Origin: Gemmatimonadota bacterium
GTDB lineage: Bacteria > Latescibacterota > UBA2968 > UBA8231
Length of the DNA: 64,000 nt
Assembly (NCBI GenBank): GCA_018660835.1
Contig: JABJJN010000020.1
Span: forward strand, 248,001 to 312,000
Reading direction: 5' to 3'
In this document: positions 46,110-53,426 of the stretch, piece by piece
Position numbering within the stretch: the stretch's first letter is position 1
Layout of the letters: each line of letters opens with the position of its first letter
Program-made: the position numbers and the translations under genes
The notes under the pieces: generated by a model
Databases searched by the model: none
What the model was told of the DNA's origin: nothing
What the model saw: the letters and a program-made list of their open reading frames with translations, nothing else

Positions 46110-47710
46110 TACTTGTCTTCGAACCAGCCAACCTCGTATTCATACTGCAGGGTCGTGACACCCTCCGGCTCGATATCAATGTCAAAAGCCCTGGGTTGCA
46201 CTGGCATCTGTCCATCCCATTCCTGCCCGCGGACGAAGCCGTGGACGACTTCTACACGGTGGCGGCCACCACGTAGGGATCGAGAGAACAGGGTCTCCCA
46301 TTTGCCCACAGAGGTGACGGGCCGACTCAGACCAATGAACTTGCCGTCCACGTAGAGTTTGCAGATGTGATGGAAGGAGGGTCGCTCCCCCATCTCAGAG
46401 CGCGTCGCCTGAAACACGATCTTCACGGTACCCGTTCCCGTCGACTCTTCCGGTGTCTCTGACTCAAATCGAGCCACGAGTTTTCCACTGAGCTCATCTA
46501 CGAGACCCATCACCTCCTGCTCGGTGCCGCGCACACTCTCAGCAACCGTCACCTCCCCTGTCTGTGCGTCGATCATCCGTGCATCGATACGGAAGACATC
46601 TCCGAAGCGTAGAAAGCTGCCAATCACAACAGCATCCGCTCCCAGCCAATTGCCAACCTCCACAGCCGTCTCGGAATCGATGGGACCACTCATCTCGACA
46701 TTGAAGTTGAGCATGGCCGTCTCAATCTGGGTGCGCTCAATGACTCGCAATCTGCTACTGTTTCGCAGACCCGTGGTGAGCATATCCGCCATGCCCTCGA
46801 CGAAGCTTGAGAATCGATCCTCACTGTGATTTTCGAATCGCAGCAAGGCGACAGTGTGCAGATCGCGACGATGCTGGCGCAGGACAGGAGCGAGTTGGCC
46901 AACGATCTCCTGCGCCAGTCGAGTCCCGTCTGCACGGGGCGCCTCGGCTGCGTATGTGCCGAGATGGCGCCCATTTGCTGTCACCACCTCGACCTCGGCT
47001 CGTAGGACATCCGTGAAATCACCGTCGATGCTCACATCAGCACCGAGCCAGCGGCCGACATCGACAGTCGACGTCCTGGCGGTGGCGATTTCGCTGGGTT
47101 CAATCAGGGTCAACTGGCGATCCTGGCGCAGGGCCGTCATCAACATCTGCTGAATCCCAGTGACGAAGGGCAGGCTGCCTTGATCTGCCCGGTTCTCGAA
47201 GGCCATCACAGCGACGCTTCGTCGCACCTGCCCGTGGCCGCCAAGATGTCGTTGCAACCGCGACGCCAGTTCGTCGACCAGGTCAAAGACCTGCCCCTTG
47301 CCACCCCGTACCTGCTCCTGCGCCAGGACTCGGCCATCGTCACTGTGGATGACCCTGGCGCCGAGACGATAGGCATTCACCACGGTTCGTAGATGCAGAG
47401 TGATCTGAGATCTATGCCCGTGCGATTCCGCCTTGCCTGCCGTCGCCTGGACGACCTCCACGCCTGCCTCCGAGGCCAGTGTCGCCGCCAGGGTCTGTGC
47501 GAATTCGGGGGTCACTTGCTCGGGTTCGGACAGCAGGGCGATACGCGTGGCCGCATTCACGGGCGCCACAAACATCAGCAGCGTGTAGATGATCCGCAGA
47601 CCGATGATTCGCCTTCGATGTGCCGTCGACATGTGTTCACGTGTCCTGCCCATGCCGTTGGATGTCTGGACATCTCTGGATGTCGGGACACCTTTTGATG
47701 TCGTCCACAT
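46097..47710 (-). CDS. CsgG/FlgO-like multi-domain envelope protein
   Basis: 537 residues. N-terminal signal helix about 36-53 (IGLRIIYTLLMFVAPVNA), a degenerate first repeat (55-155), then two clear CsgG/FlgO-type domains (165-255: SVAVMAFENRAD, LTLIEPSEIA, GRWLGADVSIDGDF; 285-415: TVALLRFENHSED, LRVIERTQIE, GNWLGADAVVIGSF) and a C-terminal PEGA-like domain (445-537: CKLYVDGKFIGLSRP). CsgG/FlgO/HfaB relatives sit at the outer membrane and help assemble surface structures. Start ATG 47710 has AGGAG at 7-base spacing. The first 20 residues include hexapeptide repeats (VPTSRD, VQTSNG) encoded by 18-base DNA repeats. Last gene of the sigma-54 operon. Confidence 0.72.
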   Translation of the reverse strand: MWTTSKGVPTSRDVQTSNGMGRTREHMSTAHRRRIIGLRIIYTLLMFVAPVNAATRIALLSEPEQVTPEFAQTLAATLASEAGVEVVQATAGKAESHGHRSQITLHLRTVVNAYRLGARVIHSDDGRVLAQEQVRGGKGQVFDLVDELASRLQRHLGGHGQVRRSVAVMAFENRADQGSLPFVTGIQQMLMTALRQDRQLTLIEPSEIATARTSTVDVGRWLGADVSIDGDFTDVLRAEVEVVTANGRHLGTYAAEAPRADGTRLAQEIVGQLAPVLRQHRRDLHTVALLRFENHSEDRFSSFVEGMADMLTTGLRNSSRLRVIERTQIETAMLNFNVEMSGPIDSETAVEVGNWLGADAVVIGSFLRFGDVFRIDARMIDAQTGEVTVAESVRGTEQEVMGLVDELSGKLVARFESETPEESTGTGTVKIVFQATRSEMGERPSFHHICKLYVDGKFIGLSRPVTSVGKWETLFSRSLRGGRHRVEVVHGFVRGQEWDGQMPVQPRAFDIDIEPEGVTTLQYEYEVGWFEDKYVYE

Positions 47711-47714
47711 GGTG
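47661..47714. repeat. Three 18-base tandem repeats in the CsgG/FlgO-like gene
   Basis: GATGTC recurs at 47661, 47679 and 47697, exactly 18 bases apart, and the full 18-base units are similar. On the minus strand they encode the extra N-terminal residues of the CsgG/FlgO-like protein (V-x-T-S-x-x). The first unit also contains the palindrome GATGTC-TG-GACATC. Whether the repeat matters for the protein or for DNA binding is not known. Confidence 0.6.
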
Positions 47715-47744
47715 AAACTCCTATTGCTTCACTCGTTGAATTCG

Positions 47745-47794
47745 GTTGCCGCAGTAACTTTTTATAGTTGCCGTAGTAACGTTTTCTAGTTGCC
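47745..47794. repeat. 22-base tandem direct repeats after the beta-barrel gene
   Basis: GTTGCCG begins at 47745, 47767 and 47789, two periods of exactly 22 bases, with matching flanks (AGTAAC then T-rich). The third copy overlaps the last codons and stop of the beta-barrel-like gene (stop 47788-47786). 22 bases is two helical turns, so protein binding is possible, or it is slippage from the gene's 3' end. Confidence 0.6.
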
Positions 47795-48709
47795 GATGAC
47801 CCGATCGCGCCAGACATGTGTGGGGAGCGAGAAGTTGAGTCGTGACTGAATCGCCGATTCTGCCAGACCAGCGTAGTTGCTCTGATGTCGAACACCGATG
47901 TCAAAGGTCACGTGCTTGGAGAAGAAGAAGCGCACACCGCCGGTGACCGTACGAATTGCGTCGACTCGTTCGATGCCGCCTTCGACACTTGTGCCGGCGA
48001 TCCAGTTGAGCTCACCAATGACACGGGCCCTTGCGTCGTCACGCCACATCTCGATGCCGATGACGGGGCGCCAGTAGGACTCGTTTGCGCCACCAGTCTC
48101 CAACTCTTCACGACGCATCTGCGCATCGATGTATTTTGCACCCAGGTGACTCTTGATCTTGAGTCCGCGCCAACCTGCCGTAGGCTCCGTCGCGTGTTCG
48201 GGACGTGGATAGTTGGCAACCGTGCCAATCACATAGAACTCGCCCGCCTTGGTCTCGTACTCGACCTCACCAGCACGCTGCACGAAAGAGCCTGAACGTT
48301 GGAAGGAGGCAGCCAATCCCTGGGCATACTGGGCAAGTGGCACGTGAACTTTGAGGCCCGCCGCAGGCATTCCTACGAGCTGATTGAGGTGATCGACATC
48401 GGACGTAATGCTGAGTGTCGTCATCTCCATCTGCGCGATGTCACCCAGGCCCAGTGTCAACCCGCCCACGGGACGACTTCCGGAACCACTGAAGAGGACA
48501 CCGGAACCGTGCACGTCCAGATCCATGGACTGCACAATCGAACCGGTGGGTAAACTGAACAGAGCGGAGGGCTCGATGGGCACGTCGGGTGCGGCCATAC
48601 CGCGCCCCTGTGCCTGCGGAGCTTGCGCGCTGAGCAAGACAGCGCAGAAGACGAGTGCTGCCGTTGATTTGGTGAAATACCACTTGGATTGCTTCGTCGT
48701 GCGTGTCAT
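47786..48709 (-). CDS. Predicted outer-membrane beta-barrel-like protein
   Basis: 307 residues, no family recognised. Signal peptide about 12-33 (TAALVFCAVLLSAQAPQAQG), then alternating beta-rich segments (MDLDVHGSGVLFSGSG, GLTLGLGDIAQMEMTTL, VVRVIGELNWIAG, RFFFSKHVTFDIGVRHQSNYAG), ending in a strand-like NFSLPTHVWRD. Porin-like or surface-lipid-binding function is possible. Start ATG 48709 has AGGAG 8 bases upstream; the frame extends to 48760 but that overlaps the preceding gene. Third gene of the operon read from the sigma-54 promoter. Confidence 0.65.
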   Translation of the reverse strand: MTRTTKQSKWYFTKSTAALVFCAVLLSAQAPQAQGRGMAAPDVPIEPSALFSLPTGSIVQSMDLDVHGSGVLFSGSGSRPVGGLTLGLGDIAQMEMTTLSITSDVDHLNQLVGMPAAGLKVHVPLAQYAQGLAASFQRSGSFVQRAGEVEYETKAGEFYVIGTVANYPRPEHATEPTAGWRGLKIKSHLGAKYIDAQMRREELETGGANESYWRPVIGIEMWRDDARARVIGELNWIAGTSVEGGIERVDAIRTVTGGVRFFFSKHVTFDIGVRHQSNYAGLAESAIQSRLNFSLPTHVWRDRVIGN

Positions 48710-48725
48710 GACATTCACTCCTGTG

Positions 48726-50027
48726 TCATGGGTGGAGCGATGCGCCCATGCTGTCCACAAGGGCTACATCGCGTTCGTGAGAGGTGAAAACTGCCTCGCG
48801 CAGCAGGCCCGTTGCCTGCTGTAGTGCGGCAGCGATGGCGCCGTCGTAGTCAGTTCCGGCTCCCTTGATATCACTGCGTGTGCCACGGAAAGACACAGTG
48901 CGTGGATGTGTACCGTAGACCGTGATCGACAGGTCAAGCCATACGAAGACGAGACGTCCAACCCGGCTGCCGCGATACGCACTCACATCGATCTCGATGA
49001 CCTTCGGCGCCTGGCCATCGTCGACGATCTGCCCCCCAGCCTGGCGCAGGATGGCGCTGATCCCAGGGCGTAGGCGTTGCAGGCTTGTTTCGTCACCGAA
49101 GTAGCTCTCCCGACCGACGAGCTGGAAAACCTGTGGCGTGGACGCGACGTGCACACGTGTTGTCGGCACAGGCAGATTCTGTGCGTCGATCGATGCCCCC
49201 GTCAGGGCCTGGAGGTCGAGACGCACCTGCACAGTCGCTGGTAGTGATGGCGACAGGGTCGCCGTCGTCACATGCACACGACCCTCGGCATTCGTCCACA
49301 GCAGGCGGTTGGTGGTCGCAGTGACAAGTCGCAGGGGCAAACCTGACAGGTCGGCAGCGTCCCCGTGATTCCGCACCTCCACCCATATCGTGTCCGTTGT
49401 GCGCCGGGGTCTCAGTTCAAGTCGAGCCAGTCGCTGACAGAGTCTTGCCAACACCAGTTGCCGTTCGTCGTTCCAGTCAGCCGCTACCCAACCTGCCGGT
49501 TCGCCCATACTGACCATGGCCCAGGCATGAGCACCTGACCTCAGCGCCATCGCTTCTGGCGACGTGGGATCCTGTACCAGGTCCAGTTGCTCCTCGATCA
49601 ATCGTCGTTGCCGCTCGACGCCCTGTTGTCGACTGATCCTCCATGTTTCCTCATGGATTCTCACGTAGATCCAGAGCCGACCTTCGCCAGCAAAACGATC
49701 CACAATCTCAACACCTTCGAGCCGCGTTGATGACGTTGCACGCAGATCACTCTCAAATTCATTCGCCCAGCTGTTGGCAGCCTCGGAGCGGCGATGCTCC
49801 ATCACCCCCAGCACATCGACCTGCAGTTGTGCTGCGAGGGTGGCCAAAGCACTGGTGAGAGCTTCATGCTCAGCGGCGCTGCGGCTGGTTGCGATCTCGG
49901 CACTGCCCACTGCGGCCAGGTAGCCCGCAGGTACCACCGGATGTTCGAGCCAGTCTGGGGTGATCCCACCCCATGCAGCTGTCACCAACTGTGTGGTCAT
50001 CAGAAGAGTGTAGATTCGACGTTTCAT
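48726..50027 (-). CDS. Exported protein with LPP20-like domain
   Basis: 433 residues. Signal peptide about 1-20 (RRIYTLLMTTQLVTAAWGG). Residues about 23-130 look LPP20-like: PDWLEHPVVPAGYLAAVGSAE, SAAEHEALTSALATLAAQL, RLEGVEIVDRFAGEGRLWIYVRI. The middle and C-terminal regions (150-433) are not recognised and contain beta-rich segments such as VIEIDVSAYRGSRVGRLVFVWLDL. LPP20-like proteins are often found with FlgO/FlgP/FlgT-type envelope assembly factors. Start ATG 50027; weak ribosome site. 32 bases after the lipoprotein gene. Confidence 0.68.
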   Translation of the reverse strand: MKRRIYTLLMTTQLVTAAWGGITPDWLEHPVVPAGYLAAVGSAEIATSRSAAEHEALTSALATLAAQLQVDVLGVMEHRRSEAANSWANEFESDLRATSSTRLEGVEIVDRFAGEGRLWIYVRIHEETWRISRQQGVERQRRLIEEQLDLVQDPTSPEAMALRSGAHAWAMVSMGEPAGWVAADWNDERQLVLARLCQRLARLELRPRRTTDTIWVEVRNHGDAADLSGLPLRLVTATTNRLLWTNAEGRVHVTTATLSPSLPATVQVRLDLQALTGASIDAQNLPVPTTRVHVASTPQVFQLVGRESYFGDETSLQRLRPGISAILRQAGGQIVDDGQAPKVIEIDVSAYRGSRVGRLVFVWLDLSITVYGTHPRTVSFRGTRSDIKGAGTDYDGAIAAALQQATGLLREAVFTSHERDVALVDSMGASLHP

Positions 50028-50059
50028 CGGCTTGTCTCGATAGCCTGGGCTCGTTCGCC

Positions 50060-50659
50060 CTACTGCTGTGTTTCCTGAAAGCGACGGATCTCTTCTTCGA
50101 GTTCATCGTAGGCCGCACTGGCGCGGAAGCGCGTGTACATGGCCTCGTCGTCTTTCATCTGTTGCAGCAAGAGTTGATTGGCCGCCCCAATGGGCGTACG
50201 CAGCATGACGTAGGCACGGTAGATGTCACCTTCAGCAACCACTTCCCGCTCTACGACATGAGTGCCCGTGATCCGCTCTGAGGTGATCGTCTTCGTTGTT
50301 GCCCTGAAGGCACTCAGCAGTTCGGAATTCGCCGCTGCGCCCGTTTCCTCCATAAACCGGCGCGTCACGTCATCCAGACGTGCGCCAAGCTGTTGAGCCA
50401 ACCCCGCTTGGGCCGCTATCCGTGCTTTGTCCATGGCGACCTGCATATCGCGTGACGTCGCCGTCGCCGTTGCTGTCAGATGATCCTCGGTCTGTGGCAC
50501 CTCGAATAACCATTCGGGTGCGTCTTTCACGACTGACCTTGCCGATGCGGGCGCGAGATTGAGACTGCGCGGCCCCCCACAGGCGACCAGGTAGATGAGG
50601 GCGAGACCTGTGAGACCCAGGTGCGTTGCAGTGAATCCGCGAGGGGTGAACATTTTCAT
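50060..50659 (-). CDS. LPP20-like lipoprotein, first gene of sigma-54 operon
   Basis: 199 residues. Lipoprotein signal with lipobox YLVACGG (Cys about residue 26). The mature part has the LPP20 pattern: PEWLFEVPQTEDHLTATATAT, AMDKARIAAQAGLAQQLGARL, and HVVEREVVAEGDIYRAYVMLRTP, ending in an acidic helical tail. Start ATG 50659 is preceded by GGAGG at about 8-base spacing. A consensus -24/-12 element lies about 84-98 bases upstream, giving an untranslated leader of roughly 70 bases. Probably anchored in the outer or inner membrane leaflet as part of an envelope complex with the next three genes. Confidence 0.75.
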   Translation of the reverse strand: MKMFTPRGFTATHLGLTGLALIYLVACGGPRSLNLAPASARSVVKDAPEWLFEVPQTEDHLTATATATSRDMQVAMDKARIAAQAGLAQQLGARLDDVTRRFMEETGAAANSELLSAFRATTKTITSERITGTHVVEREVVAEGDIYRAYVMLRTPIGAANQLLLQQMKDDEAMYTRFRASAAYDELEEEIRRFQETQQ

Positions 50660-50742
50660 GGGATCGCCTCCGGTGCAGGTTCCTGGCTTAGCGTTGCATT
50701 CCGCTGCGCCGATTGTGAGAAACAGTTCCTGCACAACATTGC

Positions 50743-50757
50743 GCAAATGTAGTGCCA
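50743..50757 (-). promoter_or_regulatory. Sigma-54 (-24/-12) promoter for the envelope operon
   Basis: On the minus strand TGGCACTACATTTGC matches the sigma-54 consensus TGGCAC-N5-TTGC exactly, with the invariant GG and GC at correct spacing. It reads toward the LPP20-like lipoprotein gene (50659), with transcription expected to start near 50731. The divergent gene encodes a sigma-54-dependent activator. Established consensus, seen directly; activity inferred. Confidence 0.85.
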
Positions 50758-50828
50758 CCGTCTCGCAGAATTATATTAATGGCCCAACATACTGTTTTTA
50801 CTTGTATTACCAGTCTAGACTTCGATCC

Positions 50829-50858
50829 ATACATATTGTATCTTGACATATATGTCAA
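50829..50858. promoter_or_regulatory. Two adjacent dyads in AT-rich linker
   Basis: ATACA-TAT-TGTAT (50829-50841) is followed by the perfect 16-base palindrome TTGACATATATGTCAA (50843-50858). They lie in an AT-rich stretch, 72-115 bases upstream of the sigma-54 element, in the divergent gap. TTGACA could also be a -35 element for the activator gene, but no convincing -10 at 17 bases follows. Confidence 0.45.
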
Positions 50859-50912
50859 TTGCGCGTTATTGCGTAATACTGCGCGGGAATTGCGCGACAA
50901 TCCGTCGCGCAA
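50859..50912. promoter_or_regulatory. Phased TTGCGC half-site array, candidate activator enhancer
   Basis: TTGCGC-type half-sites begin at 50859 (TTGCGC), 50869 (TTGCGT), 50879 (CTGCGC) and 50890 (TTGCGC), spaced 10, 10 and 11 bases, one helical turn each. The last pairs with an inverted copy: TTGCGCGAC (50890-50898), 5-base spacer, GTCGCGCAA (50904-50912), a perfect 9-base inverted repeat. This is 102-155 bases upstream of the -24 element, the usual distance for sigma-54 enhancer sites. A TTGCGCAA copy also overlaps the -12 region (50739-50746). Confidence 0.65.
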
Positions 50913-50959
50913 GGGAATGCAGGGATTTGGAATGGTCTTTGCATGTCGCAGGAGCAGAG

Positions 50960-50965
50960 AAGGAG
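50960..50965 (+). promoter_or_regulatory. Ribosome-binding site that decides the activator start
   Basis: AAGGAG, 8 bases before TTG 50974. It marks the start of the sigma-54 activator gene downstream of the regulatory array rather than at an upstream in-frame ATG (50752) that would place the array inside the coding sequence. Confidence 0.6.
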
Positions 50966-50973
50966 TCCTTCAA

Positions 50974-52962
50974 TTGGAACACCTAGAGACACGCCTCGTC
51001 GAACCACCGCTGTTACGCCGACTGCGCCGCGCAACGCAAACCAGTGGCCTCCACGCTGACCCAACGACGCCGGCTGCTGCGGGCCTCGGTTTGATCGTCA
51101 CAAATCGTCTGGCGCAAACAACGATCCGTTATCTGTCCTCTGTTGAACCAGAGGCTGGACAGCGCCTGTCAGAGGAACTGCGAAGTCTGTGCGGCGAGGA
51201 GGAGCACGACCTGCTGCTGCACGAGATCGGCTTCAGCTACTACCATGTCGTGCAGTTCCTGTATGAGTGGGCGAAGCACTACTCGACGCGAGAGAATCGT
51301 GATCAGCTCTGCTATGGGATGGGATCAGGAGGTGGGGGTGTCGAGGTTCAGCCCGACATACATGTCGTGAGCCTGTTGCAGATCATGCTCACGGCGCTGC
51401 CCACAGGAAATGATGCCCACGAGTTAGGCGAGATCATCTGCCTCATGGGCCCACTGATTCTCGGCAAGGTGTTCTCAGCGGATCTGATGACCATGCGGGT
51501 CGAGCGCTCTGGCGAACGCGCTGTCAGATTTACCCTCCATTACACGGATGTCGACGCCCTGCGAAACTCCTTGCGGCCCTACGATCTGGCCGACGACATC
51601 GGTTCCTTCTTCTACAACACAGCACTGCATGTTCAGGGTGTTGCACGACTTGGATGGTTCACCTTTGCCCGGGAGGAGCTGCGTCACGTGGACATGGGGA
51701 AGCCACTCTTTGAATTGTCCCGTCCCGAAAGACAGCAGGTGCGTGAGCAATTCCAGTGCACGTGGGAAGCAACATGGCCTGATGACATCCAATTACGGCG
51801 GCTGCGAAATCCAGCAGCGATCCGCACCCGCTTTCAGGCGATCTACGAGGCTCTGCACAGCCGCGATCTGGCGACCTACTTGAGACGAATCCAGTCCTTG
51901 GAGGTTCGCCTGCAGCAAATGGAGGAAGGCGGACGTTTTCACGACTTGATTGGACGTTCCTCCCGCATGCATCAACTCTATCAACTGATCGAACAGGTAG
52001 CCGGATCGGATCTTACGGTTCTGGTGCGCGGTGACTCTGGAACCGGCAAGGAACTCGTCGCCCGCGCGATCCATCAGAGTAGTCCGCGCCGCGAGCGCCC
52101 ATTCGTGCCCGTCAACTGCGCTGCCTTCAGCGAAACACTGCTGGAGAGCGAACTATTCGGTCACGAGAAGGGCTCCTTTACTGGAGCTGACGAGACGAAA
52201 CCCGGGCGTTTTGAAATGGCTGATGGTGGCACGCTCTTCCTCGACGAGGTCGGCGACATTCCTCTCACGACGCAGGTGAAGATCCTACGCGCCCTTGAGA
52301 GTCGTGCATTCGAACGCGTCGGCGGCACCAGGACACTGGAGGTGGATGTGCGGATCGTGGCGGCGACGAATCGGGATCTGGAGGAGCTCATCGCGCAGGG
52401 ACATTTTCGCGAGGACCTCTATTTCCGACTCAATGTCGTTCCTATCCGACTACCGGCTTTGCGTGAGCATGCCGAGGACATTCCGCAATTGGCGCACGCA
52501 TTTCTGCAGCAACTGGCAGATCGATCTGGCGGCGAACAACGGGGACTGTCACGGGGCGCCGTGGATCGCCTTCTGAGCTATTCGTGGCCGGGGAATATCC
52601 GTGAGTTGCGCAATGTCGTTGAACGTGCCGCGGTCGTATACGCACAGGAACCGATTCTGCGCGAGACCGACGTCATCCGTGCCCTGGGCCTGCAGGCCTC
52701 GCACGCAGTCGCCGTCGATCTGAATGCACGTCAGCAATTGCTACTGAGTCTGCTTTCAGAGTCGGAAGGTTCGACGATTGACGATCTACTGCCACGAATT
52801 CAGAGTGGTTCAGGTAGTGGCGGTAGATCACGACGAACATTGCAGAACGACTTGCGGCGCCTCGCCGAACTGGGTTATTCGCGTTGGCTCAAGGAGGGCA
52901 TGACTCGGCGTTACGCCGCCACACCCGAAGGCGAGCGACGACTGGACGAAATCAGCGAGTAG
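50974..52962 (+). CDS. Sigma-54-dependent transcriptional activator with unrecognised sensor region
   Basis: About 662 residues. The first ~320 residues match no domain I recognise (they include [22 protein letters not shown] and [13 protein letters not shown]). Residues about 330-560 are the AAA+ sigma-54 interaction domain: [20 protein letters not shown], Walker A GDSGTGKE (about 352), GSFTGA (about 400; the usual GAFTGA with Ser), Walker [12 protein letters not shown], and [17 protein letters not shown]. The C-terminus (about 585-662) reads as a winged-helix-like region ([58 protein letters not shown]) instead of the common Fis-type HTH. Start TTG 50974 has AAGGAG 8 bases upstream. It likely drives the divergent envelope operon. 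Confidence 0.82.
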   Translation: MEHLETRLVEPPLLRRLRRATQTSGLHADPTTPAAAGLGLIVTNRLAQTTIRYLSSVEPEAGQRLSEELRSLCGEEEHDLLLHEIGFSYYHVVQFLYEWAKHYSTRENRDQLCYGMGSGGGGVEVQPDIHVVSLLQIMLTALPTGNDAHELGEIICLMGPLILGKVFSADLMTMRVERSGERAVRFTLHYTDVDALRNSLRPYDLADDIGSFFYNTALHVQGVARLGWFTFAREELRHVDMGKPLFELSRPERQQVREQFQCTWEATWPDDIQLRRLRNPAAIRTRFQAIYEALHSRDLATYLRRIQSLEVRLQQMEEGGRFHDLIGRSSRMHQLYQLIEQVAGSDLTVLVRGDSGTGKELVARAIHQSSPRRERPFVPVNCAAFSETLLESELFGHEKGSFTGADETKPGRFEMADGGTLFLDEVGDIPLTTQVKILRALESRAFERVGGTRTLEVDVRIVAATNRDLEELIAQGHFREDLYFRLNVVPIRLPALREHAEDIPQLAHAFLQQLADRSGGEQRGLSRGAVDRLLSYSWPGNIRELRNVVERAAVVYAQEPILRETDVIRALGLQASHAVAVDLNARQQLLLSLLSESEGSTIDDLLPRIQSGSGSGGRSRRTLQNDLRRLAELGYSRWLKEGMTRRYAATPEGERRLDEISE

Positions 52963-53000
52963 TCGGCGCAGGAGCGTGTCACCATCCGGTTGGGGCGGGT

Positions 53001-53411
53001 TCACACACCGCGGCTGGCCTTGTAGATGCGCATGAATCCCATACCCGACAGCGTCCATGTAGCGAAGAGCGCCACGAACCAGGCATACTGACCGCCATGT
53101 GGACCGAAGAGTGTCTGGAAGAGGTTGAATCCCATGTGGGTCTCCATCTGCATATGCAGGTGACCGACGCCCATAACCAGAAACCCCCAAGCCATCAGAG
53201 TCATGCCTGTGCCAAAGACTCCACCCCTTAGTTGTCTTGCAGAAAGGAATGCAAAGACGACGCAGAAAACGAGGAAGGGAATCTCCAGCAACGCAAACAG
53301 TCTGCTCGCCGTCGACATCACAGGCTCACCAGGGGCGACATCGCTCATGGCCGTCGCCACAGAGGCAAACATCAGAACAACGAGAGACACAAGGCGAGCG
53401 ACGCGGTTCAT
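53001..53411 (-). CDS. Small membrane protein with His/Met-rich segment
   Basis: 136 residues, about four membrane segments (VARLVSLVVLMFASVA, RLFALLEIPFLVFCVVFAFL, GTGMTLMAWGFLVMGVG, YAWFVALFATWTL). Between helices 3 and 4 is a cluster HLHMQMETHMG (about residues 84-94), with His and Met spaced as in some metal (copper or nickel) binding loops. The family is not recognised. It begins 15 bases after the sensor kinase gene on the same strand, suggesting a partner or target of that kinase. Confidence 0.6.
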   Translation of the reverse strand: MNRVARLVSLVVLMFASVATAMSDVAPGEPVMSTASRLFALLEIPFLVFCVVFAFLSARQLRGGVFGTGMTLMAWGFLVMGVGHLHMQMETHMGFNLFQTLFGPHGGQYAWFVALFATWTLSGMGFMRIYKASRGV

Positions 53412-53426
53412 ACGGTATCTATCCGA

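Larger units (their letters stand above)
50660..50973. other. Divergent intergenic region of the sigma-54 module
   Basis: This 314-base gap holds the sigma-54 promoter (minus strand), an AT-rich linker with two dyads, and the TTGCGC half-site array, all upstream of the activator start at 50974. It is clearly richer in A and T than the flanking genes. An alternative reading with an activator start at 50752 would convert the array to coding sequence; I judge this less likely because that reading lacks a ribosome-binding site and the peptide it adds shows no domain. Confidence 0.7.

Noticed and set aside
50752..50973. In-frame N-terminal extension of the sigma-54 activator from ATG 50752
   Set aside because: The peptide would be coded by AT-rich sequence containing the sigma-54 element and the half-site array, without a ribosome-binding site; TTG 50974 has AAGGAG at 8 bases.
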